Position numbers and translations under genes: made by a program
Notes under the pieces: model-generated
What the model was told of the DNA's origin: nothing
Databases searched by the model: none
What the model saw: the letters and a program-made list of their open reading frames with translations, nothing else
Shown: positions 9,346 through 18,015 of the stretch, one piece after another
Numbering within the stretch: the stretch's first letter is position 1
Layout of the letters: each line of letters starts with the position of its first letter
NCBI RefSeq assembly: GCF_015732155.1
Contig: NZ_WIQK01000001.1
Coordinates: 1,622,001-1,686,000 of the forward strand
Origin: Pectinatus sottacetonis
Lineage (GTDB): Bacteria > Bacillota > Negativicutes > Selenomonadales > Selenomonadaceae
Direction: 5' to 3'
Length of the DNA: 64,000 nucleotides

Positions 9346-9813
9346 TTGAAATGGGTAAATCATATGTTGGTTACGGGAGCAATAGTTTATGCAGTAACGG
9401 CTGATCCACTGCTTGCTCTTTATAGTGTTGCCGGAAGTGTGCTGCCTGATAGATTAGAAGGCAGACCACCGAAAAATAAAAAAGCATATTGGAAATGGCG
9501 GCAGAACCATCGGACATGGACACATTGGACCGTACCATATCTACTGATTATAACAGTTATCCTTCTTTTAAGACATTTAAAGATAATAACACCTGTCTTT
9601 TGGCCGGTAATGCTTATTGTACTATTCTTTTTTACTGGGGCATTGCTGCATATAGTGGAAGATTTTTTATGTGGCAAAGTGCCATTAATAAATTATAAAA
9701 AGAAAATAGGGATAAAATTATTTACTGTTGATTCTTGGGGAGAATATTTTTTTTCGATAATGCTGACAGTATTGCTGCTGTTGTATCGGGGCAGTGAATA
9801 TTTTAACAAATGA
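9346..9813 (+). CDS. YdjM-like membrane protein (putative metal-dependent hydrolase)
   Basis: The 155-aa protein has conserved His/Asp positions in the first part (MKWVNHMLVTG, SVLPDRLEG, QNHRTWTHW) and three or four membrane helices. This is the pattern of the YdjM/DUF457 group, annotated as membrane-bound metal-dependent hydrolases; in E. coli YdjM is LexA-regulated. The start is TTG, placed 7 bases after AAGGAGG, and gives MKWVNH, the expected family start. Function in this organism is unknown. Confidence 0.8.
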   Translation: MKWVNHMLVTGAIVYAVTADPLLALYSVAGSVLPDRLEGRPPKNKKAYWKWRQNHRTWTHWTVPYLLIITVILLLRHLKIITPVFWPVMLIVLFFFTGALLHIVEDFLCGKVPLINYKKKIGIKLFTVDSWGEYFFSIMLTVLLLLYRGSEYFNK

Positions 9814-9878
9814 TTTTTATGATAGCAGAGATTATTTTGCTGATAAATTTAGAAATATAATGAATAGAAGGTTTATCT

Positions 9879-10241
9879 ATGAATTTAATATTGATTTTAA
9901 TAGGTGTTTTATTAAATGCCATTGCGCAATTGGTTTTAAAAAAAGGAATGTCACTTATTGGAGTAGTACAGGTTGATGTTTCTTCAATACTGGCTATGAT
10001 ATTCAAAGCAGCAACGAATGTATATATTTATTTAGGACTTTTATGTTATATATTGAGTTTTGTTGTATGGCTGATGGTTTTATCACGTACGGAGGTTAGT
10101 TATGCATATCCATTTTTAAGCATAGGCTATGTTATCGCTGCTTTTGTAGGATATTTTTATTTTGGAGAAAGTATGACATTTTATAAAGTCGGTGGAATAG
10201 CACTTATATGTGCCGGTGTGTTTTTACTATATCGTTCATGA
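9879..10241 (+). CDS. SMR/EamA small transporter, ArnE/ArnF-like flippase candidate
   Basis: A 120-aa protein with four membrane helices. It starts MNLILILIGVLLNAIAQLVL and contains RTEVSYAYPFLSIGYV, which closely resembles ArnE/ArnF subunits and other small multidrug resistance relatives. ArnEF flips undecaprenyl-phosphate-aminoarabinose across the inner membrane before ArnT uses it. The rest of the arn set is at 1-4003, about 6 kb away on the other strand. Only one such subunit is seen here, so a homodimer or a partner outside the window would be needed. A general SMR exporter remains possible. Confidence 0.75.
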   Translation: MNLILILIGVLLNAIAQLVLKKGMSLIGVVQVDVSSILAMIFKAATNVYIYLGLLCYILSFVVWLMVLSRTEVSYAYPFLSIGYVIAAFVGYFYFGESMTFYKVGGIALICAGVFLLYRS

Positions 10242-10310
10242 GTATATACTTCATAGTAAAACGAATGCTATAGTTCGTAGCTCATTTGTAAGCTGGGGAG
10301 GTATATAGCG

Positions 10311-10997
10311 GTGAATGATAAAAGACGATGGTGGTATGCTGTTGCGATTTCAATTATTATGCATGTAATTATTTTAATATTTATTATGTATCAGATAAGT
10401 ATATGGAGCCCTTCTAGAAAAATAAATCTGCCGGTACCGCCGGAAGAAGTGTTTATTGCTGACGAAGTGCCCGATGACAGTTTATCAACAGATGAAGGAG
10501 AAGAAAATACTGATGCAGCGCTTGATAATGGGGTAGATAAGGATGCTGTAACTGTACCGACTAAAAATTCTCTGCATGATTCGCAGGAAGAGAAAGCAGA
10601 TAAGAGTAGTAAAGTGATGTCTGTGCCAGAAACTGAAAGAAATAACAAGGTCGCTGCCAAGAAAAAACGGCCGAGAAGATATCATATTGCTTCATTGAAA
10701 GGGGTAAACCTGGCGGATAGAATAGATCTATCTAATATACCAGCAAAGCCGCAGCGTATTGCGGGTAAAAAATTTGTTTTACCCGCAGCTTTGCAGTCGC
10801 AGGGACATTCAATAACTGTAACAGTTATATATATAATAAAAGCTGATGGAACAGTAGAAGCTGATATAGAAAAATCTTCTGGTAATGAAGCAATAGATGA
10901 TGCGGCAATAGCTGCGATTAACAGTTGGCAATTTAAACCAATGAATAAAGATTATCCAGTACCGATTGAACATGTATTTACATGGCCTGATAAATAA
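10311..10997 (+). CDS. tonB: TonB-type energy transducer
   Basis: The 228-aa protein has an N-terminal membrane anchor (about residues 8-30), a long acidic and lysine-rich linker, and a C-terminal TonB domain (about 140-228) with KADGTVEADIEKSSGNEAID and AAINSWQFKP. TonB connects the inner-membrane proton motive force to outer-membrane receptors such as the BtuB-type protein at 38830. The start is GTG behind GGGGAGGTATATAGCG. The linker is acidic rather than the classic Pro-Glu/Pro-Lys repeat. No exbB or exbD is adjacent. Confidence 0.88.
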   Translation: MNDKRRWWYAVAISIIMHVIILIFIMYQISIWSPSRKINLPVPPEEVFIADEVPDDSLSTDEGEENTDAALDNGVDKDAVTVPTKNSLHDSQEEKADKSSKVMSVPETERNNKVAAKKKRPRRYHIASLKGVNLADRIDLSNIPAKPQRIAGKKFVLPAALQSQGHSITVTVIYIIKADGTVEADIEKSSGNEAIDDAAIAAINSWQFKPMNKDYPVPIEHVFTWPDK

Positions 10998-11070
10998 AAC
11001 TTGGATTATTGCCGTGTGACAAAATGGAATCATTAAGAGAAATTTGATATGAACAAAAGGAGGTCTGGTG

Positions 11071-13071
11071 GTGCCAAGTAATAAGGAAAAAAATGATATA
11101 GGCCCACAGAAAACTCAGTCAAGAATTATCATAATAGTAATGGTTCTGGTTATGGCGTTTGTTGTTTTGGCATTACGCTATGCATGGGTTCAGACAGTTC
11201 TGCATCCAGGACTTTTAGCAAGAGTGGAATATCAGGCAAGGGAACATTATATCATTCATTTACCACGTGGTACTATTTATGATAGAAACGGGCGTGAAAT
11301 GGCAATAAGCAATATGACTAAGTCGTTATTTGTCGATCCTAAGCATGTCAAAGATCCGGAGCAACTTGCAGCAGACTTAGCACCGTTGCTGAATATGTCT
11401 CAACAGGAAATTTTAGCAAAAATATCATTGGGTGGTGGTTTTGTATGGCTGAAAAGGCAAATGGAACCATCTATGGCTGCAGCAGTAAAGACATTGATAA
11501 AAAAGAAATCTTATGGTGTATGTCTGGGTTTTCGTGATGAAAGTAAAAGATATTATCCTAATAAGATGCTTGCTGCTAATGTTCTGGGATTTGTAGGTAC
11601 TGATGATAAAGGACTAGATGGTATAGAACAGTCAATGGATCAGGTTATCAGGGGACAAATAATAAAAAAATCTATATTTACTGATACGTTGGCACGACCT
11701 ATTTTAGGTTCAGTATTAAATGATGTTATGCCACAAGGAAATGAATGTAAAAATGTATATCTTACTATAGATAGTACAATACAGTTCATTACAGAACAGG
11801 CACTTGATAAGGCAATGGGAAAATACGCACCAGCAACGGCAACTGCTATAGTAATGAATCCTAAAACGGGAGAAGTACTGGCGATGGCATCAAGACCGTC
11901 CTATGATCCCAATAATTTTGCAAAGTATTCTTCACTGGACTGGAAAAATAAAGCAGTATCATTTGTTTATGAGCCGGGATCAACATTTAAAGCAGTTGTT
12001 GCAGCAGCAGCGTTGCAGGAAAATGTAGTAAGACCAAATGATATTTTTGTTGATCCTGGTTATTTAATGATTGATGGGCGGCGGATACAAAACTGGAGCG
12101 GTGGCAGTTTTGGCACAGTTACTTTTACTAAAATAATAGAGGAATCTATAAATACGGGTTTTGTTCATATTGGTTTAAAACTTGGCGCGGATAAGCTTAT
12201 AGGATATGCAAAAAAGTTTGGTTTTGGTAAAAAAACGGGTATTGAACTGCCGGGAGAAGAACGTGGTATATTGTTCGATCCTAAGCATATGACAGCGATA
12301 AATGTTGCTACAACTTCAATCGGACAGGGGATTGCTGTAACACCGCTGCAGATAGTAACTGCTATGTCAGCTATTGCCAATGGTGGAATATTGATGCATC
12401 CGCATATAATAAAAGATATATATAATCCTGATGGAAGTTTATATGAGGCCACTAAACCACAGCAGATACGGCAAACTATAAGCGGGCAGACGGATAAAGT
12501 TCTGGTTTCTCTACTGGAAAAAGTTGTTTCTGAAGGCGGTGGAAAAAAAGCAGCCGTTCCTGGTTATCGCATTGCAGGGAAAACAGGGACGGCACAGAAA
12601 GTGGATACTGTACATGGCGGATATCTGCCTGGACGGTATGTTGCTTCTTTCTGCGGTTTTGCTCCGGTAGAAAATCCGCAGTTTGTGGTTTTGGTTATAA
12701 TTGATGATCCAAGCAGAATAAATTATTATGGTGGACAGATTGCTGCCCCGATAGCACAGGATATTTTTTCTAAAATATTTCGGTATTGTCATATAGAACC
12801 ATCTGTTTCAGTAAAAAACGATGATGAAGTTAAGGCGCAAATGCAGGTAAAAAAACAACATAAAAGTACTTATCCAGTTGGTAAATTACCAGCTGGAATG
12901 GTAATGGTGCCTGATCTGCGGGGAAAAACAATAAGAGAAGTAACTGCCGAATTAGCGGAATTAAAACTGGATATCGGTATTTCAGGAAGCGGTGTTTGTG
13001 ATGGACAAAGTCCGGTGCCAAATACACCAGTTGCGGCCAATAGTAAAATTAATGTACATTTTTCACCATAA
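11071..13071 (+). CDS. Penicillin-binding protein 2/SpoVD-type transpeptidase with PASTA domain
   Basis: A class B penicillin-binding protein of about 666 aa: cytoplasmic tail, one membrane helix (about residues 16-36), dimerisation domain, transpeptidase domain, one C-terminal PASTA repeat (MVPDLRGKTIREVTAEL). Active-site motifs are S304-T-F-K in EPGSTFK, SIN in EESINTG and KTGTAQK. It crosslinks peptidoglycan, probably at the septum as in FtsI/SpoVD. GTG codons at 11068 and 11071 are both possible; 11071 has the better spacing (7 bases) to AAAGGAGG. It lies outside any division-cell-wall cluster. A SpoVD role cannot be told from an FtsI role here. Confidence 0.92.
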   Translation: MPSNKEKNDIGPQKTQSRIIIIVMVLVMAFVVLALRYAWVQTVLHPGLLARVEYQAREHYIIHLPRGTIYDRNGREMAISNMTKSLFVDPKHVKDPEQLAADLAPLLNMSQQEILAKISLGGGFVWLKRQMEPSMAAAVKTLIKKKSYGVCLGFRDESKRYYPNKMLAANVLGFVGTDDKGLDGIEQSMDQVIRGQIIKKSIFTDTLARPILGSVLNDVMPQGNECKNVYLTIDSTIQFITEQALDKAMGKYAPATATAIVMNPKTGEVLAMASRPSYDPNNFAKYSSLDWKNKAVSFVYEPGSTFKAVVAAAALQENVVRPNDIFVDPGYLMIDGRRIQNWSGGSFGTVTFTKIIEESINTGFVHIGLKLGADKLIGYAKKFGFGKKTGIELPGEERGILFDPKHMTAINVATTSIGQGIAVTPLQIVTAMSAIANGGILMHPHIIKDIYNPDGSLYEATKPQQIRQTISGQTDKVLVSLLEKVVSEGGGKKAAVPGYRIAGKTGTAQKVDTVHGGYLPGRYVASFCGFAPVENPQFVVLVIIDDPSRINYYGGQIAAPIAQDIFSKIFRYCHIEPSVSVKNDDEVKAQMQVKKQHKSTYPVGKLPAGMVMVPDLRGKTIREVTAELAELKLDIGISGSGVCDGQSPVPNTPVAANSKINVHFSP

Positions 13072-13277
13072 ATATGATAAAATAAAGCATAAACCCGTAT
13101 AAAATATGGTTGTAGCATAAAATCAATTATCTGCAATATACAAAAAATAATTTTACTGGAACGGTGATATCCATGTTTTATTACTGCCGGAGATTTATCC
13201 GTTCTTAATTGAAGAGTATAAGTTTTCGTATAATGCAGTGTCAGAAAAATTTAGATAGATAAAAACTATTTACATAA

Positions 13278-14564
<1,287 letters not shown>

Positions 14565-14605
14565 CATAGTAGGCATTTTGTTATACTGGAATTAGTATTT
14601 TATTT

Positions 14606-14628
14606 ATACTGATTTCAGTATTTTTTTC
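14606..14628 (+). terminator. Terminator after serS
   Basis: A short hairpin ATACTGA-TT-TCAGTAT runs directly into a T run (TTTTTTT), 42 bases after the serS stop. Confidence 0.75.
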
Positions 14629-14939
14629 CACATAGTATTAAATTGTTTAAATCTATAAAGTTTCTATAAAAAACATATATAATGGTAGCTAGAATTGTAG
14701 TGGTATTTGCCATATCAGTTTATGCTAACCTTATATAGTTATTATTGTTAAAGTACAATAATAGTAGTAAAATTATCTGTGGCGGCAATATGAAAATAAA
14801 TGGGAATGTTTGCAAATAGGATATTTATTTGCACAGACTTTATTTAGCATAAAATTTGTTGGTAATACAAGTTGGTTTATTAATTCAGAAATTTCCATTA
14901 ATTATATAAATGAAAATTTTATATTTATGAGGGATGATT
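14629..14939. other. Intergenic region upstream of the split lysozyme gene
   Basis: No gene is visible in these 311 bases. The region is AT-rich, contains a TATAAT-like hexamer near 14677 and an imperfect palindrome TTATTGT-TAAAGT-ACAATAA near 14743-14762. It ends in a GAGGG ribosome binding site for the lysozyme ATG at 14940. It probably holds the lysozyme promoter. Confidence 0.5.
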
Positions 14940-14957
14940 ATGATAAAAGGAATTGAT
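14940..14957 (+). CDS. GH25 lysozyme, exon 1 (interrupted by the IStron)
   Basis: Six codons, MIKGID, follow a GAGGG ribosome binding site at about 14929-14933. They are followed directly by TAA of the inserted element, so unspliced RNA would give only a hexapeptide. GH25 lysozymes typically begin with a short strand ending in G-x-D, where the Asp (here D6) is part of the active site. Joining GAT at 14955-14957 to ATA at 17157-17159 gives MIKGIDISENNGSIDW, a canonical GH25 start. ATG at 14934 in the same frame is an alternative start with poorer spacing. Confidence 0.88.
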
Positions 14958-15420
14958 TAAATGGGAGCCGCACACTCGTGACTTCAGTCAGAGTTAGGCG
15001 ACCAAACTAGTCAGTATGTATAGAAATATGCATATAGAGATTGGCAAAGACCAATACAATACTGCCTGAAATGCTGGAAACTCCTAAAGACAGTATGGCC
15101 ACAACGCTAAGATGAAATAAGCTCAAACGTGACGGCAACGAAAGTAGAAAAAATATGCTGTATGGTGCAAGGTTAAACCCTAAACACTAAGAAAATGGAC
15201 AATCAGCAGGAAAGCTCCGAACAGGAGAATCCCCAACGACTATTCCTCTTGAGGGAAGTACAGCCAAGCGGCTGGAAGTGGGCAGACCTTAACGGATAAT
15301 GCCGAAGGACAAGATATAGTCTGTGCTTTATGGAAACATAAAGGAGTTCATAAGAGAACCGCATGGGAAGTAACAAGCCCGTGTGAACGACACCTCCCCA
15401 ATACGACTAAAAAAGAACTT
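14958..15420 (+). ncRNA. Group I self-splicing intron, catalytic core (3' splice site at 17156)
   Basis: Recognisable group I elements are visible. P7 is formed by GACTAT (15238-15243) and ATAGTC (15316-15321); the second strand sits in AAGATATAGTC, the conserved S element. P9 is CTTTATG-GAAA-CATAAAG (15326-15343). A joining segment with AATCAGCAGGAAAGCTCC lies near 15201-15218. Exon 1 ends in U, and the internal guide GTCAG (14987-14991) can pair with TTGAT of exon 1 including the U-G pair of P1. The intron ends in G at 17156 (TTCAG), the omega-G. Subgroup was not determined, and helices other than P1, P7 and P9 were not modelled. Confidence 0.88.
14979..14990. repeat. Left-end subterminal hairpin of the IStron
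   Basis: TGAC-TTCA-GTCA forms a perfect 4-bp stem with a 4-base loop, 21 bases inside the left end. Y1 transposases recognise such hairpins in single-stranded DNA. It overlaps the proposed internal guide sequence of the ribozyme (14987-14991). Confidence 0.6.
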
Positions 15421-15442
15421 ACGGTTCTTACATATGTTATTA
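15421..15442. repeat. Left arm of the inverted repeat bracketing tnpA-tnpB
   Basis: This 22-base segment is complementary at 21 of 22 positions to 17035-17056. In the intron RNA the arms would form a stem that loops out the whole tnpA-tnpB coding region and brings the 5' ribozyme core next to the 3' splice-site region. Confidence 0.7.
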
Positions 15443-15518
15443 ATAAAATGCCATTAATTACTTATTAATAATTGCTTTAATAAAATACATATGTTATTAT
15501 TATATGAGAGGTGATCAT

Positions 15519-15920
15519 ATGAAAGTAACATATGGTAGAGGATATGCTTTTTCGTTACAATATCATATTGTTTGGTGTGTGAAATACCGTAGAAAAGTAT
15601 TAACGCAAGAAATAGAAACAAGTCTTATGGAAATTATAGATAAGATAGCAAAAGACAACAATTTCCAAATTCTTGAAGCAAACACAGATGAAGATCATAT
15701 CCATTTGCTTGTTAACTGTACTCCTCAACATTATATTCCCAATATCATAAAAGCTCTGAAAGGTGTTTCTGCAAGGCTTTTAATGAAAAAACATGGGAAT
15801 TTTTTAAAACCAAAATTGTGGGGTGAACATCTCTGGAATCCAAGTTATTTTATAGCTACAGTTTCAGAGAATACAGAAAAGCAAGTTCGAGAATACATTT
15901 TAAAGCAAAAAGAAAAGTGA
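15519..15920 (+). CDS. tnpA: IS200/IS605-type Y1 transposase TnpA
   Basis: The 133-aa protein is a single-domain HUH transposase. The HUH motif is HIHLLV in EDHIHLLVNC, and the candidate nucleophilic tyrosine is in VREYILKQ near the C-terminus. TnpA cuts and rejoins single-stranded DNA at the hairpin-marked ends. An upstream in-frame ATG at 15504 exists, but ATG at 15519 follows GAGAGGTGATCAT, where AGGTGA is the ribosome binding site, and gives the usual MKVTYGRGYAFSLQYH start. tnpB follows after 7 bases. It appears full length and undamaged. Confidence 0.93.
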   Translation: MKVTYGRGYAFSLQYHIVWCVKYRRKVLTQEIETSLMEIIDKIAKDNNFQILEANTDEDHIHLLVNCTPQHYIPNIIKALKGVSARLLMKKHGNFLKPKLWGEHLWNPSYFIATVSENTEKQVREYILKQKEK

Positions 15921-15927
15921 GTAATTA

Positions 15928-17037
15928 ATGGAAAAAGCCTTCAAATTTAGGATATATCCCAACAAAACACAAGAAATACTGATACAAAAAACATTTGGTT
16001 GTGTAAGATATGTTTATAATTATTATCTCAATATGCGAATTAAAGCATATAAGGACGATAATACAACACTTACATATTCTAAGTGTTCAAGAAATTTAAC
16101 GCAATTGAAGAAAGAAAACATCTGGCTAAAAGAGCCGGATAAATGTTCTTTGCAAAATTCGTTAAAAGACCTCGATACTGCCTATCAGAATTTCTTTAAA
16201 CGTAAAAATGTTGGCTTTCCTAAATTCAAGTCCAAAAAGAACAGGCATAAATCTTACAAGACAAACTTTACCAATGGTAATATTGAGTTTTTAGGCACAA
16301 AGATAAAGCTGCCTAAGCTGGGTAAGGTAAAAATAAGAGATAAACAAATACCACAGGGCAGAATCTTAAATGCTGTAATATCGCAAACACCCGATGGTAA
16401 ATACTTTGTATCTCTATGTTGTACAGAAATAGAAAAACCTGTTTTTAATCGTACTGACAACTATGTTGGTATCGATCTTGGCTTAAAAGAATTTGCAATT
16501 ACCTCCGATGGCGATAAAGAACCCCATCACAAATACCTCGAGCAGTCATTAAATAAACTTGCAAAACTGCAAAGAAACTCATCCCGAAAAACAAAGGACA
16601 GCTCAAACAGGAACAAAGCAAGAATCAAAGTGGCAAGGCTGCAGGCACGTATTGCAAATCAGCGAAAAGATATGCTGCATAAACTATCTCATAGACTTAT
16701 AGAAAATTACGATGTTATCTGCTTAGAGGATTTGCAAGTAAATAACATGCTGAAAAACCACAAACTAGCTCGCAGTATTATAGATGCCAGCTGGTCAGAA
16801 TTTACGCGTCAGCTAAAATATAAAGCTCAGTGGTATGGCAAAGAAATAGTACAAATAGACAAATTCTATCCATCAAGCCAGCTGTGCCATAATTGTGGTT
16901 ACCGGAACAAAGAAATAAAAGACCTTACTATAAGACAGTGGGAATGTCCTAACTGTAAAGCCCAGCATGACAGAGATATAAATGCCGCCATAAACATTCG
17001 CAATGAAGGACTAAGAATATTAAAGATAACAGCGTAA
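15928..17037 (+). CDS. tnpB: TnpB RNA-guided nuclease of the IStron
   Basis: The 369-aa protein belongs to the TnpB family, ancestors of Cas12. The RuvC triad appears intact: D183 in VGIDLGLKEF, E267 in CLEDLQVNN and D350 in HDRDINAAINI. A zinc finger lies between the last two (CHNCGYR and CPNC). The N-terminal helix-turn-helix and OB/WED region begins KAFKFRIYPNKTQEILIQ. TnpB cuts DNA next to a target-adjacent motif that equals the insertion pentamer, here TTGAT, guided by an omega-RNA from the element's right end. This promotes retention of the element after TnpA excision. Confidence 0.93.
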   Translation: MEKAFKFRIYPNKTQEILIQKTFGCVRYVYNYYLNMRIKAYKDDNTTLTYSKCSRNLTQLKKENIWLKEPDKCSLQNSLKDLDTAYQNFFKRKNVGFPKFKSKKNRHKSYKTNFTNGNIEFLGTKIKLPKLGKVKIRDKQIPQGRILNAVISQTPDGKYFVSLCCTEIEKPVFNRTDNYVGIDLGLKEFAITSDGDKEPHHKYLEQSLNKLAKLQRNSSRKTKDSSNRNKARIKVARLQARIANQRKDMLHKLSHRLIENYDVICLEDLQVNNMLKNHKLARSIIDASWSEFTRQLKYKAQWYGKEIVQIDKFYPSSQLCHNCGYRNKEIKDLTIRQWECPNCKAQHDRDINAAINIRNEGLRILKITA

Positions 17038-17056
17038 TAACATATATAAGAACCGT
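17035..17056. repeat. Right arm of the inverted repeat bracketing tnpA-tnpB
   Basis: It is complementary at 21 of 22 positions to 15421-15442 and begins at the tnpB stop codon. It is followed by and overlaps a second hairpin, CCGTAG-GAA-CTACGG (17053-17067), so the two structures compete for bases 17053-17056. Confidence 0.7.
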
Positions 17057-17132
17057 AGGAACTACGGGGATAGCCTGTGGAGATAATGTAAGACGTGAAT
17101 TTTGCGCAACTATCTGTGAAGCAGGAACCCTG

Positions 17133-17144
17133 CGACTTTAGTCG
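17133..17144. repeat. Right-end subterminal hairpin of the IStron
   Basis: CGAC-TTTA-GTCG, a perfect 4-bp stem ending 12 bases before the right boundary, mirrors the left-end hairpin at 14979-14990. It is a likely TnpA recognition site and also part of the omega-RNA and of the intron 3' end. Confidence 0.6.
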
Positions 17145-17156
17145 TGGGAGGTTCAG

Positions 17157-17714
17157 ATAAGTGAGAATAATGGTAGTATTGACTGGCTGGCAGTTGCAGC
17201 AGCGGGAATAAAATTCGCTATTGTACGCTGCAGTATGGGACGATTTGAACAAGATGATTTATTTGTCTCTAATGTAGATAAGGCACATGCTGCTGGATTA
17301 AAAGTAGGGGCATATCATTATTCTTATGCGCTAGATGCGCAGCAGGCTTTGGAAGAAGTTCAAAATTGTTGTAAAACGATAAAAGACAGCGGGCTGTCGT
17401 TGGAGTTACCAGTATTTTATGATATGGAAGATGCTGATGGCTGGAAAGCCAGGCATAATTTTGTTTTTAATAAAAACCATATTACGGAAATGTGTCACGT
17501 GTTTGTGAAGAATATGGGGGTGGATTGCGGGGTATATGCATCTTATTATTGGCTGTGCAATTATATAGACTGGCAGTCTCTGCAGTGTCCCATATGGAAT
17601 GCCCAGTGGGGAAATACAGATGATTTGCGGGGATATATGTGGCAGTATACAGATAAACTGAAAATAGGCAGAAATTTTTTTGATGGCGATTTTTTTTATA
17701 ATTCTGTAACCTGA
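17157..17714 (+). CDS. GH25 lysozyme, exon 2
   Basis: The frame from ATA at 17157 reads ISENNGSIDWLAVAAAGIKF and continues to TGA at 17714. Spliced to exon 1 it gives 191 aa, the size of a single GH25 (Lyc) domain. Active-site residues are D6 (exon 1), D95 and E97 in PVFYDMEDADG, with YHYSYA and GVYASYYWL as further family motifs. GH25 enzymes hydrolyse the beta-1,4 bond between N-acetylmuramic acid and N-acetylglucosamine. There is no signal peptide and no SH3 or cell-wall repeat, so export or a phage-like lysis role is unclear. Translation from internal ATG 17235 alone would lack D6. Confidence 0.88.
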   Translation: MSENNGSIDWLAVAAAGIKFAIVRCSMGRFEQDDLFVSNVDKAHAAGLKVGAYHYSYALDAQQALEEVQNCCKTIKDSGLSLELPVFYDMEDADGWKARHNFVFNKNHITEMCHVFVKNMGVDCGVYASYYWLCNYIDWQSLQCPIWNAQWGNTDDLRGYMWQYTDKLKIGRNFFDGDFFYNSVT

Positions 17715-18015
17715 GCATATAGAAAAAATTTTGTTTCTATTGAATTTAGCAGAATGTAATGCAGATAACAAATAACATGATCTGTGAGGACTTTTTTATT
17801 CCTTAGATGAGTGATGAAAGCTAGTCTGGCAAATTTACTGTGAGAAACTGGTTTCCCGTTATAATTGTTATAGTTGGCTTTTAAAGTATTTTTTTATGTT
17901 TTTCTTATGGTACATAGATGATATAATGCTAATGATTGTATTTTATTAAGGATTAATTTCTTGAATATAGTCACTGGAAAATATTTGCAGCAGGTAATCG
18001 AGTGGGAGCAATGAT
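17715..18015. other. Intergenic region before the FetAB-type genes
   Basis: No gene is visible. A TATAAT hexamer at 17922-17927 with only a T-rich -35 region may be the promoter of the downstream ABC genes. GGGAGCAATGAT before ATG 18016 is the ribosome binding site. Confidence 0.45.

Larger units (their letters stand above)
14958..17156 (+). mobile_element. IStron: group I intron fused to an IS200/IS605-type tnpA-tnpB element
   Basis: This 2199-bp element contains, in order, a group I intron core (14958 to about 15400), tnpA (15519-15920), tnpB (15928-17037) and a right end (17038-17156) that holds the 3' splice site and a putative omega-RNA. It lies directly after TTGAT, the target pentamer known for CdISt1-type IStrons of Clostridioides difficile. 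There is no target duplication, as expected for Y1 transposases. Subterminal DNA hairpins are present at both ends (14979-14990, 17133-17144). IStrons splice themselves out of the host mRNA, so insertion can be silent. Both proteins look intact, so the element may be active. Confidence 0.93.
17035..17156 (+). ncRNA. Putative omega-RNA scaffold of TnpB (guide continues into exon 2)
   Basis: TnpB guide RNAs come from the 3' end of the element, overlapping the tnpB tail and ending at the right boundary. This stretch holds two clear hairpins: CCGTAG-GAA-CTACGG (17053-17067) and CGAC-TTTA-GTCG (17133-17144), followed by GGGAGGTTCAG at the boundary. The guide would be the first 16-20 bases of exon 2, starting ATAAGTGAGAATAATG at 17157. 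The 5' limit is not defined by sequence alone. The assignment follows from family knowledge and position. Confidence 0.65.

Noticed and set aside
14958-15420. Group II intron or a plain non-coding IS left end
   Set aside because: No reverse transcriptase, no domain V-like hairpin and no GUGYG start. The AAGATATAGTC S element, P7 pairing, P9 with GAAA loop, U/omega-G borders and exact frame restoration fit a group I intron.
17235-17714. Stand-alone lysozyme starting at ATG 17235
   Set aside because: This start lacks the N-terminal strand and active-site D6. The frame is open further upstream to the IStron boundary and joins exactly to exon 1.
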